Source: Streptomyces jeddahensis
Lineage (GTDB): Bacteria; Actinomycetota; Actinomycetes; Streptomycetales; Streptomycetaceae
DNA length: 64,000 nt
Assembly (NCBI RefSeq): GCF_001642995.1
Contig: NZ_LOHS01000111.1
Coordinates: forward strand, 62,001-126,000
Direction of reading: 5' to 3'
This document shows positions 8,143 to 17,539 of the stretch, piece after piece. The number at the start of each line of letters is the position of its first letter. The stretch's first letter is position 1. Position numbers and translations under genes: made by a program. Under the pieces are notes generated by a model. The model saw nothing but the letters and a program-made list of their open reading frames with translations, had not been told where the DNA came from and did not search any database.

Positions 8143-10446
8143 ATGGCGGGGGAGACGCCGGATCACGGTGAAGGCAGGGTCATCAACGGCCGGTACCGGC
8201 TGCTGAGGACCCTGGGCGCGGGCGGCATGGGCCGCGTCTGGCTCGCGTACGACGAGGAGTTGGCCTGCGAGGTCTCCATGAAGGAGATCGCCATGCCGGA
8301 TGTGCCGATGGACGCGTCGGAGCCCGCCCACCGCATCGCGCGGGCGCGCAGCGAGGCGCGGCACGCGGCGCGGTTGCGGGGCCATCCGCATGTGGCGACG
8401 GTGCATGACGTGCTGCTGCACGAGGGGCTGCCGTGGATCGTCATGGAGTACGTGCCGGACGCGGTCGACCTCGGCGCGCTGGTCCGCCGGTCGGGGCCGC
8501 GGACGCCCGAGCAGACGGCCCGGATCGGGCTCGCGGTGCTCGACGCGCTCACCGCGGGCCATCGCATCGGCATCCTGCACCGGGATGTGAAACCGGCCAA
8601 CATCCTTCTGGCGCCGGACGCTTCGGGCGATCCTCACGCGCGCGTGCTGCTCACGGACTACGGCATCGCGCTGCAGCCGGAGTCGAGGGAGCCCCGGCTG
8701 ACCGCGACCGCGGGGATCCTCGGTACTCCCGGCTTTCTGGCCCCCGAGCGGGCCCGTGGCGAGCCGCCGACGCCCGCGGCGGACCTGTTCTCGCTGGGGG
8801 CCACGCTGTACCAGGCAGTGGAGGGCCGGGGCCCCTTCGACCGCAACGACGAGTACTCGACGCTGACGGCCCTGCTCACCGAGGACCCTCATGCACCGCA
8901 GCGCGCGGGCCAACTCGCTCCTGTGCTGCACGGTTTGCTGATCAAGGACCCGGTGCGGCGGCTGGCTCCCGAGGCGGCGGCCCGCGGTCTGGAGCGGGTC
9001 CTCCAGGGCCCGGCGGGTGGTTTCTTCGGGCCTCCGCCGGTGATCAACCCTGTGCCGGCGGCGGGACCGGCGGGATGGGCATCCGGACCGACGTCGGACG
9101 GATCCGGGCACGCGGCGGGACAAGCGGGACAAGCGGGACAAGCGGCAGGGCACGCGTCGGGGTACGGATCCGGGCCGGGGACTCCGGTTACGCCCGGAGG
9201 GGCGAGCGCCGGAACTCCGCAGACGCCACAGTCCGCCCCGGCCCCGCAAACACCGCACACACCGCAGACCCCGGCGTCCGGACCGAGCACACCGGGCGGC
9301 CCGCAGGTGGGAGCGCCCATGGGCGCGCCGTTCGGCTCACCGGCGCCCGTCCAGGGCGGTGCCTCCGGGTACGAGGGGTGGAATCCGTACGCGGTGGGGT
9401 CCGGTGCCCCGGGGGCGCCCTATTCCGGTTCCGGTTCTCCCTATTCGGGGGTGTCGGGGTCCCCGTTCGGCGGGCCCGGGCAGACCGGTGGTCCGGGGGG
9501 TCCGGGGTCGGGCAGCCCGGGGCCGGGTGGACCAGGTGGCCCGCGTCGCCGGCTGCCCGCCGCGTCCGTCGTCGCGATCGTGATCGCCGTCGTGCTCGCC
9601 ATCGGCACCGGCACCTGGGCGGCCCTCTCGCTCGCCGACGGCGGAGGCGGCGACGGAGGAAAGAAGGACACGAGCGCCAAGCAATCGGTATCGCCAAGCG
9701 CTTCCCTGCCGCCGACCGGCCCCACGTATCCGTACGGCGAAGAGGCGGGCCTGACCAAGCGGTTGCGGGTCGGCGACTGTGTGAACGCCGTCTGGTCCGG
9801 AGAGGCGTTCAAGTCCGTGCCCAACCTCGGGGTCGTGGACTGCTCCGAGGACATTCCGGACGGCCAGGTCGTGGCCGTCGACGTCGCCAAGGACTACGAC
9901 CAGGCCCTCAGCGAGGGCGCGAGGCGTTGCGAGCAGCAGACCGAGGAGATAGCGACGGCCATGCCCGACGCGGGCTCCTACGCCCTCAAGCCGGCGAAGG
10001 ACGGGTTCCTGGCGGCCGGTGGCGGCACGGCATGCCTCGTACTGGGACGCCATGTCCCGATCGGCGGTGAAGTGGGGAACTTCCGTGACACGGGCACGGA
10101 CCTGTGGGTCAGCCAGATGAGCATCGGCGACTGCTGGACCTACGTCGAGGAGAAGGACACCTACCGGGCGCCGCTCACCGACTGCGCGCAACCGCACACC
10201 GACCAGGTCGTCGGGATGGTCCCGGCCCCGGAGAACATGGAGCACAAGAAGGCACTCGACAACGCCAACAAGCTCTGCGAGAACAAGTACGAATCGGCCT
10301 GGGCGTCCGGCGCCGAGCTCACCGTGTACGGCTGGGTTCCGGGCAAGGACGACTGGGACGCGGGGGTCACCAAGGTCGTGTGCACGGTGGGCCGGGCCGA
10401 CGGCAAGAAGTCGAGTGGAGAGATACCGGCGCCGGGCTCGGCCTGA
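8143..10446 (+). CDS. membrane Ser/Thr protein kinase (PknB-type catalytic domain)
   Basis: A 767-residue Hanks-type kinase. The catalytic domain covers roughly residues 15-285, with glycine loop GAGGMG, Lys47 in VSMKEI, catalytic loop HRDVKPANILL with Asp148, a variant magnesium motif Asp172-Tyr-Gly (DYG, not DFG), and the LAPER motif after a short activation segment. A Pro/Gly/Ser-rich linker rich in TPQTP and PGGP follows. One transmembrane helix lies around residues 476-497 (VVAIVIAVVLAIGTGTWAAL). The extracellular part of about 250 residues contains two similar units starting RVGDCVNAVW and SIGDCWTYVEE, each with paired cysteines, resembling the septum-formation domain family. ATG at 8143 has GGGGGAGG just upstream. 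Topology suggests sensing outside and phosphorylating inside; the target is unknown. Confidence 0.92.
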   Translation: MAGETPDHGEGRVINGRYRLLRTLGAGGMGRVWLAYDEELACEVSMKEIAMPDVPMDASEPAHRIARARSEARHAARLRGHPHVATVHDVLLHEGLPWIVMEYVPDAVDLGALVRRSGPRTPEQTARIGLAVLDALTAGHRIGILHRDVKPANILLAPDASGDPHARVLLTDYGIALQPESREPRLTATAGILGTPGFLAPERARGEPPTPAADLFSLGATLYQAVEGRGPFDRNDEYSTLTALLTEDPHAPQRAGQLAPVLHGLLIKDPVRRLAPEAAARGLERVLQGPAGGFFGPPPVINPVPAAGPAGWASGPTSDGSGHAAGQAGQAGQAAGHASGYGSGPGTPVTPGGASAGTPQTPQSAPAPQTPHTPQTPASGPSTPGGPQVGAPMGAPFGSPAPVQGGASGYEGWNPYAVGSGAPGAPYSGSGSPYSGVSGSPFGGPGQTGGPGGPGSGSPGPGGPGGPRRRLPAASVVAIVIAVVLAIGTGTWAALSLADGGGGDGGKKDTSAKQSVSPSASLPPTGPTYPYGEEAGLTKRLRVGDCVNAVWSGEAFKSVPNLGVVDCSEDIPDGQVVAVDVAKDYDQALSEGARRCEQQTEEIATAMPDAGSYALKPAKDGFLAAGGGTACLVLGRHVPIGGEVGNFRDTGTDLWVSQMSIGDCWTYVEEKDTYRAPLTDCAQPHTDQVVGMVPAPENMEHKKALDNANKLCENKYESAWASGAELTVYGWVPGKDDWDAGVTKVVCTVGRADGKKSSGEIPAPGSA

Positions 10447-10453
10447 ACCGGCC

Positions 10454-10500
10454 GGGCCCGGCATGCGTGGGTCACCGGCTGGGCCCGGCATGCGTGGGTC
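10454..10500 (+). repeat. 20-bp sequence repeated with 27-bp period
   Basis: Identical 20-bp copies lie at 10454-10473 and 10481-10500, just after the kinase stop codon. The repeat contains GGGCCC and GCATGC palindromes. No function is evident. Confidence 0.6.
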
Positions 10501-10774
10501 GGAGGGAGGCCGCTCCTCCGAGTGCGCGCTGCGATGCCGTCTGCTGTTCACCTCGGGTTCGCGCCATGGCTGTCCGGCTGTGCCAGCCTCCCGCTCCGGA
10601 CCGGTCGGTCTGGTAGCGGCCAGGAAGCCACGGGCTGACGCAGGCAGCCGAGGCAGCCAGGGGTGGGACTCCGGGAGCCAAGGCCCGCAGGGGTCGGGAG
10701 CCGAGGCACTCAGGGAGCACAAGGGCCCCATGAGCCTCACCGGACCCAACCCAGTGGTGGAGGGCAGGGGGCAC

Positions 10775-10972
10775 ATGGAGAGCGCACCGGCGATCTTCGC
10801 GGGGACGGTGTTCGTGCTGTTCGGAGCCGGGCTGCTGCTCTGGACCGGGGCAAGGGTCCGGCACGGGGCCCCCGTGGCACACGGTGTGAACCCCGTCGCA
10901 TCGGCGACCCTCGCGACCCTCGCCGGAGCGGGCGCCCTGCTGCTCGGTCTGTGGTGCTTCGGGCGCCTGTGA
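10775..10972 (+). CDS. small two-helix membrane protein
   Basis: A 65-residue reading frame with Streptomyces-like third-position GC and two hydrophobic helices, approximately IFAGTVFVLFGAGLLLW (residues 7-23) and a second around residues 42-62 ending LLLGLWCFGRL. A polar loop WTGARVRHGAPVAHG separates them. ATG at 10775 is chosen because GGAGGG and AGGGGG lie just upstream; the same frame extends further upstream but that part lacks coding character and includes the tandem repeats. It sits between the kinase and topA. Function is unknown. It is small, so there is some chance that it is not expressed. Confidence 0.55.
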   Translation: MESAPAIFAGTVFVLFGAGLLLWTGARVRHGAPVAHGVNPVASATLATLAGAGALLLGLWCFGRL

Positions 10973-11201
10973 CGTCGGCGGCGGCCGTGTAGCCGGGCCC
11001 GGCGCCGCTCGCCGCGCGGGTCCACCCGGAAAAGAGCAGGTCGCCACTCCGTGCGGCAGGAATACCGGTACTCGGGTTACCGTTCGAGTGGCCGTTGTGG
11101 GCTTTTCCCGTTTGACACGGGGGCGGGATGTACCGTCACACTCCGCAGCGTCACCCCACGTACCGCACAGAACCGAGTGCCGACCGGAGAGAAGAGCGAA
11201 G

Positions 11202-14075
11202 TTGTCCCCGACCAGCGAGACCGCACAGGGCGGCCGCCGACTCGTCATCGTCGAGTCGCCTGCCAAGGCGAAGACGATCAAGGGCTATCTCGGCCCCGGC
11301 TACACCGTCGAGGCGAGCGTCGGGCACATCCGCGACCTTCCCAACGGCGCCGCGGAGGTGCCCGAGAAGTACACCGGCGAGGTGCGCCGCCTCGGCGTGG
11401 ACGTCGAACACGACTTCCAGCCGATCTATGTCGTCAACGCCGACAAGAAGGCCCAGGTCAAGAAGCTCAAGGACCTGCTGCGCGACTCCGACGAGCTCTT
11501 CCTCGCCACCGATGAGGACCGCGAGGGCGAGGCGATCGCCTGGCACCTGCTCGAGGTGCTCAAGCCCAAGGTCCCGGTCCACCGGATGGTCTTCCACGAG
11601 ATCACCAAGGACGCGATCCGCGAGGCCGTCGAGAACCCCCGCGCCCTGAACAAGCGCATGGTCGACGCCCAGGAGACCCGCCGCATCCTCGACCGGCTCT
11701 ACGGCTACGAGGTCTCGCCGGTGCTCTGGAAGAAGGTCATGCCGCGGCTGTCGGCGGGCCGCGTCCAGTCCGTCGCGACCCGGCTCGTCGTCGAGCGGGA
11801 GCGCGAGCGCATCGCCTTCCGCTCCGCCGAGTACTGGGACCTGACCGGCACTTTCGCGACCGGCCGCCCCGGCGACTCGTCGGACCCGTCGTCGCTGGTC
11901 GCGCGCCTGAACACGGTCGACGGCAAGCGCGTCGCGCAGGGCCGCGACTTCGACTCGCTCGGGCAGCTGAAGAGCGACACCCTCCACCTCGATGAGGCGA
12001 ACGCCCGCGCGCTCGCCGCAGCACTGGAGAACACGCAGTTCTCGGTGCGCTCGGTCGAGTCCAAGCCGTACCGCCGCTCGCCGTACGCGCCGTTCCGCAC
12101 CACGACCCTCCAGCAGGAGGCCAGCCGCAAGCTGGGCTTCGGCGCGAAGGCCACGATGCAGATCGCGCAGAAGCTGTACGAGAACGGCTACATCACGTAC
12201 ATGCGTACGGACTCCACGACGCTGTCGGACACGGCGATCGCTGCCGCCCGTGCACAGGTCACGCACCTGTACGGCGCCGAATACCTGCCGGACAAGCCGC
12301 GTACGTACGCCGGGAAGGTCAAGAACGCACAGGAGGCGCACGAGGCGATCCGCCCCTCGGGCGATCGTTTCCGCACTCCCGCCGAGACGGGGCTGACCGG
12401 CGACCAGTTCAAGCTGTACGAGCTGATCTGGAAGCGGACTGTCGCGTCCCAGATGAAGGACGCCGTCGGAAACAGCGTGACGGTGAGGATCGGCGGTGTG
12501 GCGAGCGACGGCCGGGACGCCGAGTTCACCGCGTCCGGCAAGACGATCACCTTCCACGGCTTCCTCAAGGCGTACGTCGAGGGCGCCGACGACCCGAACG
12601 CCGAGCTCGACGACCGCGAGCGCCGGTTGCCGCAGGTCACCGAGGGCGACGCGCTGTCCGCCGAGGAGATCACGGTCGACGGCCACGCGACCAAGCCGCC
12701 GGCCCGCTACACCGAGGCGAGCCTGGTCAAGGAGCTGGAAGAGCGCGAGATCGGCCGCCCGTCGACGTACGCGTCGATCATCGGCACGATCCTCGACCGC
12801 GGCTACGTCTTCAAGAAGGGCACAGCGCTCGTCCCGTCCTTCCTGTCCTTCGCCGTGGTCAACCTGCTGGAGAAGCACTTCGGCCGGCTCGTCGACTACG
12901 ACTTCACCGCGAAGATGGAGGACGACCTCGACCGCATCGCCCGCGGTGAGGCGCAGGCCGTGCCGTGGCTGAAGCGCTTCTACTTCGGCGAGACAGTGCC
13001 CGATAGCGGCTTCGCCGCGGGGGGCCACGGCGGCGCGGCCGACGCCGGAAACGGCGACGGCGACCACCTCGGCGGCCTCAAGGAGCTCGTCACCGACCTG
13101 GGCGCGATCGACGCCCGCGAGGTGTCGACGTTCCCCGTCGGCAACGACATCGTGCTGCGCGTCGGGCGCTACGGCCCGTACATCGAGCGCGGTGACCGCG
13201 ACACCGACGGCCACCAGCGCGCGGACATTCCGGACGATCTGGCTCCGGACGAGCTGTCAGTCGAGTACGCCGAGGAACTGCTGGCCAAGCCGAGCGGCGA
13301 CTACGAGCTGGGCACGGACCCGGAGACGGGCCACCAGATCGTGGCGAAGGACGGGCGCTACGGCCCGTACGTCACCGAGGTGCTGCCCGAGGGCACCCCG
13401 AAGACGGGCAAGAACGCGGTCAAGCCGCGTACCGCCTCGCTCTTCAAATCGATGTCCCTGGACACGGTGACGCTCGAGGACGCGCTCAGGCTGATGTCGC
13501 TGCCGCGCGTCGTCGGGACGGACGCCGAAGGCGTCGAGATCACCGCGCAGAACGGGCGCTACGGCCCGTATCTGAAGAAGGGCACGGACTCGCGCTCCCT
13601 GGAGAACGAGGAGCAGCTCTTCACCATCACGCTGGACGAAGCGCTGGCGATCTACGCCCAGCCCAAGCAGCGCGGGCGGGCCGCGGCCAAGCCGCCGCTC
13701 AAGGAGCTGGGTGAGGACCCGGTCAGCGGCAAGCCGGTGGTGGTCAAGGACGGCCGCTTCGGCCCCTACGTCACGGACGGCGAGACCAACGCGACGCTGC
13801 GCTCCGGCGACAGCGTCGAGACGATCACGCCCGAGCGCGGCTTCGAGCTGCTCGCCGAGAAGCGGGCGAAGGCCCCGGCCAAGAAGACCGCCAAGAAGAC
13901 GGCGGCGAAGAAGGCCCCGGCGAAGAAGACGGCCGCCAAGAAGACGACGGCCGCCAAGAAGACCGCTGCGAAGAAGACGACGACGGCGGCCAAGACGACG
14001 GCTGCGAAGAAGACCACGGCGAAGAAGACCACCGTCAGGAAGACGGCGGCTTCTTCGGCGGTGACGGACGACTGA
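11202..14075 (+). CDS. topA: DNA topoisomerase I
   Basis: A 957-residue type IA topoisomerase that relaxes negative supercoils. The TOPRIM domain includes FLATDEDREGEAIAW, and the catalytic tyrosine is in YITYMRTDSTTLS (about Tyr333). The C-terminal third contains several repeats of the form DGRYGPYV / NGRYGPYL, which belong to the topoisomerase C-terminal repeat family, not to zinc fingers. The last ~65 residues are a run of AKKTA/AKKTT repeats (roughly 13870-14050). Such a lysine-rich tail is a described feature of Streptomyces TopA linked to processivity. TTG at 11202 is chosen: it gives the usual N-terminus SPTSETAQGGRRLVIVESPA and has GGAGAGAAG upstream. A longer in-frame start at 11088 would add an atypical extension. 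Confidence 0.97.
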   Translation: MSPTSETAQGGRRLVIVESPAKAKTIKGYLGPGYTVEASVGHIRDLPNGAAEVPEKYTGEVRRLGVDVEHDFQPIYVVNADKKAQVKKLKDLLRDSDELFLATDEDREGEAIAWHLLEVLKPKVPVHRMVFHEITKDAIREAVENPRALNKRMVDAQETRRILDRLYGYEVSPVLWKKVMPRLSAGRVQSVATRLVVERERERIAFRSAEYWDLTGTFATGRPGDSSDPSSLVARLNTVDGKRVAQGRDFDSLGQLKSDTLHLDEANARALAAALENTQFSVRSVESKPYRRSPYAPFRTTTLQQEASRKLGFGAKATMQIAQKLYENGYITYMRTDSTTLSDTAIAAARAQVTHLYGAEYLPDKPRTYAGKVKNAQEAHEAIRPSGDRFRTPAETGLTGDQFKLYELIWKRTVASQMKDAVGNSVTVRIGGVASDGRDAEFTASGKTITFHGFLKAYVEGADDPNAELDDRERRLPQVTEGDALSAEEITVDGHATKPPARYTEASLVKELEEREIGRPSTYASIIGTILDRGYVFKKGTALVPSFLSFAVVNLLEKHFGRLVDYDFTAKMEDDLDRIARGEAQAVPWLKRFYFGETVPDSGFAAGGHGGAADAGNGDGDHLGGLKELVTDLGAIDAREVSTFPVGNDIVLRVGRYGPYIERGDRDTDGHQRADIPDDLAPDELSVEYAEELLAKPSGDYELGTDPETGHQIVAKDGRYGPYVTEVLPEGTPKTGKNAVKPRTASLFKSMSLDTVTLEDALRLMSLPRVVGTDAEGVEITAQNGRYGPYLKKGTDSRSLENEEQLFTITLDEALAIYAQPKQRGRAAAKPPLKELGEDPVSGKPVVVKDGRFGPYVTDGETNATLRSGDSVETITPERGFELLAEKRAKAPAKKTAKKTAAKKAPAKKTAAKKTTAAKKTAAKKTTTAAKTTAAKKTTAKKTTVRKTAASSAVTDD

Positions 14076-14129
14076 GCGGCCTCGGAGGACTGAGCAGAGC
14101 GGTCCCCGGACCTCCGGGCTGACCTGCGA

Positions 14130-14157
14130 CGCCCCGGCGCCACCCGGCGCCGGGGCG
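14130..14157 (+). terminator. terminator after topA
   Basis: Arms 14130-14141 and 14146-14157 form a perfect 12-bp stem CGCCCCGGCGCC with loop ACCC. There is no T-tract, as usual in this genus. Confidence 0.75.
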
Positions 14158-14211
14158 CCCAACTGTTCGGGTGCCCTCCGGGGAGTACCCGCCTCCGGAT
14201 ACCCTTGCAGG

Positions 14212-17200
14212 ATGACGCGAGCCGAGCAGCCACCGGCCCAGAATCCGGCCCCTGACGACGCCCTGGTCGCAGATTCCCGAGAGCGCGCCGTCCGCGCCCT
14301 GTTGCGCGGGCCCCAGCTGAAGCGGTTGTGGAGCGCACAGCTCGTGGGCGGGGTGGGAGACGCACTCGCGCTTCTCGTCCTCGTCCTGCTGACCCTCCAG
14401 GCGGCGATCTCCGAGGGGTCCTTCGGTGGCGGCTACCGCGGGGTGGCGACCGCCGTCGCCACCGTCTTCGCGGCGCGGATCCTCGCGACGCTGCTGTTCG
14501 GCGCGGTCCTGCTCGGTCCGCTCACCTCTCTCACGTCCCCGGGCGGCCCCCTGGACCGCCGCTGGACCATGGTCGGCTCGGACGGCGTGCGCGCCGCGCT
14601 GCTGATCGTCGCCCCGCTGTGGATCGACTGGACCCCGGACAATGCCCTCGCGCTCCTGCTCGTCACGGCCTTCGTGACGGGCGTCGCCGAACGCTTCTGG
14701 ACGGTGTGCCGGGAGAGCGCGGCGCCCGCGCTGCTGCCCCCGCCGCCGCTCGAGGGCGCCGCGGTGCGGCCGCTGCCGGACCACATGGACGCGCTGCGGC
14801 GGCTGTCGCTGCGTACCGGTTTCGTGGCGCTGCCGATCGCCGCGGTCGGGCTGGTCGTGGTGACGCTCATCGGCAATCTGCTGGGTGCGGGCGTCGCCTG
14901 GTTCGGGCAGCATCAGGCCGCCCTCGCCTCGTATGTGGCAGCGGGCCTGTTCGCCGCGTCGCTGTCCGTCCTGTACTTCCTGGAACTGCCGGACGCGCAG
15001 ACGCCACGCGCGCGTTCCCCGCTCGAGGGTCTGCGCCGCCCCAAGACGGGCTCCGGCGTGGAAAAGGGGCGTACGAACGCGATTCCGCTGCTGGTGCTGG
15101 CCTGTGCCGCGGTCGCCACGGCCCTCGCGGCCGCGGTCGCCGTGGCGGTTCTGCACGCCAAGGACCTGGGCGGCGGGCCGGTGCTGTACGGGCTGCTGGT
15201 GCTCGCGCTGACCGGCGGCACCGTCGTGGGCATCCGGACGGCGCCGTCCGTCCTGCCGTCGTTGTCGCGCCGCCGGCTGCTGGCGCTCGCCGTGGCGCTC
15301 ACCGGCCTGGCGCTGCTCGCCGCGGGTCTCGTACCGGATGTGACGAGCGTGCTGCTGATCGCGGCGCTCGCCGGCGCCGCCGCCGGTGTCGCCGCGAACA
15401 CCGGGCACACGCTGCTCGACCAGGAGACCGAGGAGTACCGGCGGGCGCGTACGACCGAGCATCTGCACGCGGTCGTACGGGTGTCCGTCGCGCTCGGCGC
15501 CGTGGCCGCGCCGGTGCTGGCGGGCGCGATCGGGCCGTACCGGCTGGCCAGCGGCAAGTTCGTGTTCGCGCACGGCGGCGCGGCGTTCACGCTGATGCTC
15601 GTCGGGGCGCTGCTGCTGCCGGTGGCCGCGCTGGTGCTGGCGAAGACCGACGACCGGTCCGGGGTGCCGCTGCGGCGCGACCTGCGGGATGCGTTCCGTG
15701 GCGGGGATCCCGCCCAGGCGCCCGCCGCCTCCGGTTTCTTCATCGCTCTGGAGGGCGGTGACGGCGCGGGGAAGTCCACGCAGGCCGAGGTGCTGGCGGA
15801 GTGGATCCGCGCGAAGGGCCACGAGGTCGTGGTCACGCGCGAGCCCGGCGCGACGCCGGTCGGCAAGCGGCTGCGGTCGATCCTCCTCGACGTGTCGTCC
15901 GCGGGTCTGTCGCACCGGGCGGAGGCCCTGCTGTACGCGGCCGACCGCGCGGAACACGTCGACACGGTCGTGAGGCCCGCTCTGGAGCGCGGCGCCGTCG
16001 TCATCTCCGACCGCTACATCGACTCGTCGGTGGCGTACCAGGGCGCGGGCCGGGATCTGTCGCCGACCGAGATCGCCCGGATCTCGCGGTGGGCGACGGA
16101 CGGGCTCGTCCCGCATCTGACCGTCCTCCTGGACGTCTCGCCGGAGGCGGCGCGGGAGCGGTTCACGGAGGCGCCGGACCGGCTCGAGTCGGAGCCCGCG
16201 GAGTTCCACGCGCGCGTGCGGGCCGGTTTCCTGACGCTCGCGGCCGCCGACCCGGGCCGTTACCTGGTCGTCGACGCAGCTCAGGAGCCGGAGGCGGTGA
16301 CGACCGTGATCCGACACCGGCTCGACGTGATGCTGCCGCTCTCCGCCGCCGAGGTGAAGGCTCAGGAGGAGGCGCGCAAGGCCGCCGAGGAGGAGGCGCG
16401 ACGGAAGGCCGAGGAGGAGGCCGCGCGCAAGGCGGAGGAGGAGCGCCTGGAGCGCGAGCGCCAGGAGCAGCTGGCGAAGCTCCGTGCCGAGGAAGAGGAG
16501 CGCAAGCGGCGCGAGATCGAGGAGGCCCAGCGCCGCGAGGCCGAACGCCAGGCGGAGGAGGCCCGGCAACGCGCCGAGGAGGCCCGCCGCCTCGCGGAGG
16601 AGGAGCGCGCCCGGCGGGAGGCCGAGGAGCAGGCACGGGCCGCCGAGCAGGAGCGGCTGCGCCGGCAGAAGGAGGAAGAGGCCCGGCTGCGCGCCGAGGC
16701 CGAGGAACGGCGTCGGGAGAAGCAGCGCAAGGCGGAGGAGGCGCTGCTGCGGGCGGAGGAGGCCCGGAGGCTCGCGGCGGAGGCCGCTGCGGCCTCGGCA
16801 GCGGCGTCCGCGGCGCAGACGGCCGGTACGGCCCCGGGACGGTCCGGCGTGTCGCCGGACAACGAGCGGACGGTGCCCACGCCGATCGTCACGCCGGCCG
16901 ACGCCTCGGGCGGACCGGCGGACGAGACCACGGTGCTGCCGCCGGTGCAGGAGCCCGGTGCGGCGGACGAGACGGCGGTGCTGCCGCCGGTGCAGGAGCC
17001 GGGCGCGGCCGACGAGACGGCCGTGCTGCCGCCCGTGCAGCACGGTGGCGCGGCCGCCGGCCCGGACGCGGAGGAGACGACGGTGCTGCCGCAGCCGCCC
17101 GCGGCTCCCGCCGAGCCCGCGGGCGCGGCGGACGAAACGGCCGTTCTGCCTCCCGTACGCGATGCCCGGCCGGGCGATGATCCCGCCGACCGGGTGCCGC

Positions 17201-17442
17201 CGGGCTTCTTCCGCGACGAACGCCCGGCCGGCCCGCAGCCGGACGGTTCGAACGAGAGGACGCACGAGCTGCCCCGCGTCGACGCCGAGGGCCGCCCGGG
17301 CCGCCCCCGGCCCGACTGGGCCGAGGAGACCCCTCTGGACGACCTCCCGACCCTGGCGGACGAACTGCTGGGGCCGCACGAGGACCACCACGACGGGGAC
17401 GACGGCGGGCGCTGGGGCGGGGGCGGCCGGGGGCGTCGCTGA
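14212..17442 (+). CDS. tmk: thymidylate kinase fused to an N-terminal MFS-like membrane domain and a coiled coil
   Basis: A 1076-residue fusion. Residues 1 to about 490 form a polytopic membrane domain with the spacing of a major-facilitator transporter. Residues about 508-720 are a thymidylate kinase that makes dTDP from dTMP: P-loop GGDGAGKST at 515-523, TREPGATPVGKRLR, and the DRYIDSSVAYQGAG motif. Next comes a long Glu/Arg/Ala coiled coil (about 720-860, EEARRKAEEEAARKAEEE-like). A low-complexity tail then contains at least five copies of the motif DET(T/A)VLPPV at 9-20 residue intervals. No separate tmk is seen here, and the neighbours topA and holB are replication genes, so this is likely the housekeeping enzyme. 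Streptomyces genomes are known to carry this fusion, but the job of the membrane part is not established. ATG at 14212. Confidence 0.92.
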   Translation: MTRAEQPPAQNPAPDDALVADSRERAVRALLRGPQLKRLWSAQLVGGVGDALALLVLVLLTLQAAISEGSFGGGYRGVATAVATVFAARILATLLFGAVLLGPLTSLTSPGGPLDRRWTMVGSDGVRAALLIVAPLWIDWTPDNALALLLVTAFVTGVAERFWTVCRESAAPALLPPPPLEGAAVRPLPDHMDALRRLSLRTGFVALPIAAVGLVVVTLIGNLLGAGVAWFGQHQAALASYVAAGLFAASLSVLYFLELPDAQTPRARSPLEGLRRPKTGSGVEKGRTNAIPLLVLACAAVATALAAAVAVAVLHAKDLGGGPVLYGLLVLALTGGTVVGIRTAPSVLPSLSRRRLLALAVALTGLALLAAGLVPDVTSVLLIAALAGAAAGVAANTGHTLLDQETEEYRRARTTEHLHAVVRVSVALGAVAAPVLAGAIGPYRLASGKFVFAHGGAAFTLMLVGALLLPVAALVLAKTDDRSGVPLRRDLRDAFRGGDPAQAPAASGFFIALEGGDGAGKSTQAEVLAEWIRAKGHEVVVTREPGATPVGKRLRSILLDVSSAGLSHRAEALLYAADRAEHVDTVVRPALERGAVVISDRYIDSSVAYQGAGRDLSPTEIARISRWATDGLVPHLTVLLDVSPEAARERFTEAPDRLESEPAEFHARVRAGFLTLAAADPGRYLVVDAAQEPEAVTTVIRHRLDVMLPLSAAEVKAQEEARKAAEEEARRKAEEEAARKAEEERLERERQEQLAKLRAEEEERKRREIEEAQRREAERQAEEARQRAEEARRLAEEERARREAEEQARAAEQERLRRQKEEEARLRAEAEERRREKQRKAEEALLRAEEARRLAAEAAAASAAASAAQTAGTAPGRSGVSPDNERTVPTPIVTPADASGGPADETTVLPPVQEPGAADETAVLPPVQEPGAADETAVLPPVQHGGAAAGPDAEETTVLPQPPAAPAEPAGAADETAVLPPVRDARPGDDPADRVPPGFFRDERPAGPQPDGSNERTHELPRVDAEGRPGRPRPDWAEETPLDDLPTLADELLGPHEDHHDGDDGGRWGGGGRGRR

Positions 17443-17539
17443 GGGGCGGTACGGCTCCCGGTCCGCCTGACCGTCACTGTCAGTGGGCGGCCCCACAATG
17501 GACCGGACAAGCCGAAGTGCGACGAAAGGCGGTGGACCC

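Noticed and set aside
13870..14050. AAGAAG-type DNA repeat at the topA 3' end considered as an expansion artefact
   Set aside because: It encodes the lysine-rich tail known for Streptomyces TopA and keeps the frame to a normal stop.
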